A stretch of 64,000 nucleotides of DNA, taken from positions 2,147,501 through 2,211,500 of the forward strand of contig NZ_CP083956.1 of assembly GCF_006442795.2 (NCBI RefSeq), in the 5' to 3' direction. Positions 62,420-64,000 of this stretch are shown here, piece by piece. Positions within the stretch are counted from its first letter, which is position 1. Every line of letters begins with the position of its first letter. Position numbers and translations under genes: made by a program. Origin of the DNA: Mesorhizobium sp. B1-1-8. GTDB taxonomy: Bacteria; Pseudomonadota; Alphaproteobacteria; Rhizobiales; Rhizobiaceae. The notes below the pieces were generated by a model that ran no database searches, was not told the DNA's origin, and saw only the letters and a program-made list of their open reading frames with translations.

Positions 62420-64000
62420 ATGTCCGCCACGAAAATCCTCTGGGGTCAGATCCTCACCGTCTTCCTGATTGTCCTGTTGACGACCTGGATGGCGACGCAA
62501 TGGACCGCATGGCGGCTGGGCTTCCAGCCTCAGCTCGGCCCGCCCTGGTTCGAACTCGCCGGTGTGCCCGTCTACTATCCGCCCGCCTTGTTCTGGTGGT
62601 GGTATTTCTACGACGCCTATGCACCCGGTGTATTCGTGGAAGGCGGACTGGTCGCGATGTCAGGCGGTTTCCTGTCGATCGTCGTTGCAATCGGCATGTC
62701 GGTGTGGCGGGCGCGCGAACTCAAGAACGTCCACACCTATGGCTCGGCGCGATGGGCCGGGAAGAAGGAGGTGGAGGCCGCCGGTCTGCTCGGCGCCGAC
62801 GGCGTGGTGCTCGGGCGCTATGAGCGCCACTACCTTCGCCACGACGGCCCTGAGCACGTGCTGTGCTTCGCGCCGACCCGATCCGGCAAGGGCGTCGGAC
62901 TGGTGGTGCCGTCGCTGCTTACCTGGCCGGGCTCAGCAATCGTCCATGACATCAAGGGCGAGAACTGGCAGCTCACCGCGGGGTTTCGTGCGCAGCATGG
63001 CCGCGTTCTGCTGTTCGATCCGACCAATTCGAAATCGTCAGCCTACAATCCCCTGCTCGAAGTCCGCCGCGGCGAATGGGAGGTCCGCGATGTCCAGAAC
63101 ATCGCCGACATTCTGGTGGACCCGGAGGGAAGCCTGGAGAAGCGGAACCACTGGGAAAAGACCAGCCACGCGCTTCTTGTTGGCGCAATCCTCCATGTCC
63201 TCTATGCCGGGGAGGACAAGACGCTGGCCGGCGTCGCCGCCTTCCTCTCCGACCCGAAGCGGCCGATCGAGTCGACGCTGGCTTCAATGATGAAGACCGC
63301 GCATCTCGGCGAAGCCGGTGCGCATCCGGTCATCGCAAGTGCTGCGCGCGAACTGCTCAACAAGTCCGACAACGAACGCTCGGGCGTGCTCTCGACAGCA
63401 ATGTCCTTTCTCGGCCTTTATCGGGATCCCGTCGTCGCCGAGGTAACCCGGAGCTGCGATTGGCGCATCGCCGACATCGTCGGCGGGAAACGACCGACAA
63501 CGCTTTATCTCGTTGTGCCGCCCTCGGATATCAATCGGACCAAACCGCTCATTCGCCTTATCCTCAACCAGATCGGGCGTCGCCTGACCGAGGACCTGAA
63601 CACAAACACGAACCGCCGCCGCTTGCTGCTCATGCTGGACGAGTTTCCGGCTCTGGGCCGCCTCGACTTTTTCGAGTCCGCCCTGGCCTTCATGGCAGGT
63701 TATGGGCTGAAGAGCTTTCTCATCGCGCAGTCGCTGAACCAAATCGAGAAAGCCTATGGCCCGAACAACTCGATCCTCGACAACTGCCATGTGCGCGTAA
63801 GCTTCGCCACGAACGATGAACGGACCGCCAAACGAGTGTCCGATGCGCTGGGCACCGCAACCGAGATGCGGGCGATGAAGAACTATGCCGGCCACCGGCT
63901 CTCGCCGTGGCTGGGGCACCTCATGGTGTCGCGGCAAGAGACAGCGCGCCAGTTGCTGACCCCCGGCGAGATCATGCAGCTTCCACCGGCCGACGAGATC
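62420..64000 (+). CDS. traG: Conjugal transfer coupling protein TraG (VirD4 family), 3' truncated by window end
   Basis: 527 residues are visible. Two N-terminal membrane segments (about 8-28 and 78-98) are followed by the RNA-free ATPase core: Walker A FAPTRSGKGVGLVVP (about 150) and Walker B LLLMLDEFPALGRLDFF (about 400), with IVHDIKGENWQ and FLIAQSLNQIEKAYG. ATG 62420 lies 22 bp after the relaxase stop, with AAAGGATC upstream. It couples the relaxosome to the type IV secretion channel. The frame is open at base 64000. Confidence 0.93.
   Translation, partial: MSATKILWGQILTVFLIVLLTTWMATQWTAWRLGFQPQLGPPWFELAGVPVYYPPALFWWWYFYDAYAPGVFVEGGLVAMSGGFLSIVVAIGMSVWRARELKNVHTYGSARWAGKKEVEAAGLLGADGVVLGRYERHYLRHDGPEHVLCFAPTRSGKGVGLVVPSLLTWPGSAIVHDIKGENWQLTAGFRAQHGRVLLFDPTNSKSSAYNPLLEVRRGEWEVRDVQNIADILVDPEGSLEKRNHWEKTSHALLVGAILHVLYAGEDKTLAGVAAFLSDPKRPIESTLASMMKTAHLGEAGAHPVIASAARELLNKSDNERSGVLSTAMSFLGLYRDPVVAEVTRSCDWRIADIVGGKRPTTLYLVVPPSDINRTKPLIRLILNQIGRRLTEDLNTNTNRRRLLLMLDEFPALGRLDFFESALAFMAGYGLKSFLIAQSLNQIEKAYGPNNSILDNCHVRVSFATNDERTAKRVSDALGTATEMRAMKNYAGHRLSPWLGHLMVSRQETARQLLTPGEIMQLPPADEI

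Larger units (their letters stand above)
17732..64000. mobile_element. Integrative and conjugative element (left part; right end outside window)
   Basis: From the tRNA onward the content changes to integrase, antirestriction, ParB, DUF736/DUF2285/DUF2840, TraF, relaxase and TraG genes, which together mark a Mesorhizobium-type ICE. Metabolic cargo interrupts the core between 34.4 and 55 kb. No right attachment site or Trb secretion operon is within the window. That the integrase at 17839 is this ICE's own is likely but not proven, since a smaller nested module could be present. Confidence 0.8.

Overview
The window looks like an alphaproteobacterial (Rhizobiales) chromosome, most likely Mesorhizobium or a close relative. 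It is GC-rich throughout. It opens inside a typical alphaproteobacterial rpoD and contains an integrative and conjugative element (ICE) whose transfer genes match the Mesorhizobium symbiosis-island type. The assignment rests on protein recognition only; no database search was possible.

Layout. (1) 1-17.6 kb is chromosomal backbone: the 3' part of rpoD, whose last 63 bp recur as a diverged copy behind a small inserted membrane-protein gene; GYD and DCC-like proteins; a PadR regulator with tandem operators; a PspA/TetR divergent pair with three GAAC-N3-GTTC operators; HlyU; an azoreductase beside a LysR regulator; a TetR/glyoxalase pair; an HtrA-type protease next to a catalytically dead paralogue and a LuxR regulator; an SDR enzyme; a repeat-bearing OmpA protein; YcgN; and a SIMPL protein. 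(2) A tRNA-Ile(CAU) at 17,656-17,731 marks the junction with foreign DNA. (3) 17.8-19.9 kb is an integrase/HTH/AlpA-like module, followed by a decayed IS481-family element. (4) 21.4-34.3 kb holds ICE maintenance genes (ArdC, ParB, a methyltransferase/strawberry-notch helicase, a Toprim protein, DUF2493), with decayed DUF2958 and DUF6117 genes and a 1.2-kb inverted-repeat-bounded insert. (5) 34.4-50.4 kb is metabolic cargo. One half is a LacI-controlled ABC importer with an MTAP/PNP-family phosphorylase. The other is a GntR-controlled operon of an AA_synth protein, a hydrolase/flavin-reductase fusion, an LLM monooxygenase, an aldehyde dehydrogenase and a complete second ABC importer. (6) 50.5-55 kb has a broken integrase, a CheB-CheR-histidine kinase and a receiver protein. 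(7) 56-64 kb is the transfer control and mobilisation region: DUF736, a QseM-like DUF2285 protein, an FseA-type gene split by a +1 frameshift, an RdfS-like protein, DUF2840, TraF, a second DUF736, a lytic transglycosylase, an oriT-like region with an RP4-type nic core, the relaxase and TraG, cut by the window end.

How it fits together. By analogy with ICEMlSymR7A, the antiactivator (QseM), the frameshifted activator (FseA) and the RdfS-type excisionase would set rare excision. Relaxase, TraG and a Trb-type secretion system expected beyond the window would then carry out transfer. The cargo operons look like self-contained import-and-degrade units for small, probably nitrogen-containing compounds, each with its own repressor and a clear palindromic operator.

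The least explained items are the three-domain hydrolase/flavin-reductase/Nudix-like fusion and its operon, the shared structured leader upstream of ardC and parB, the transposase-less inverted-repeat element, and the rpoD-tail duplication.
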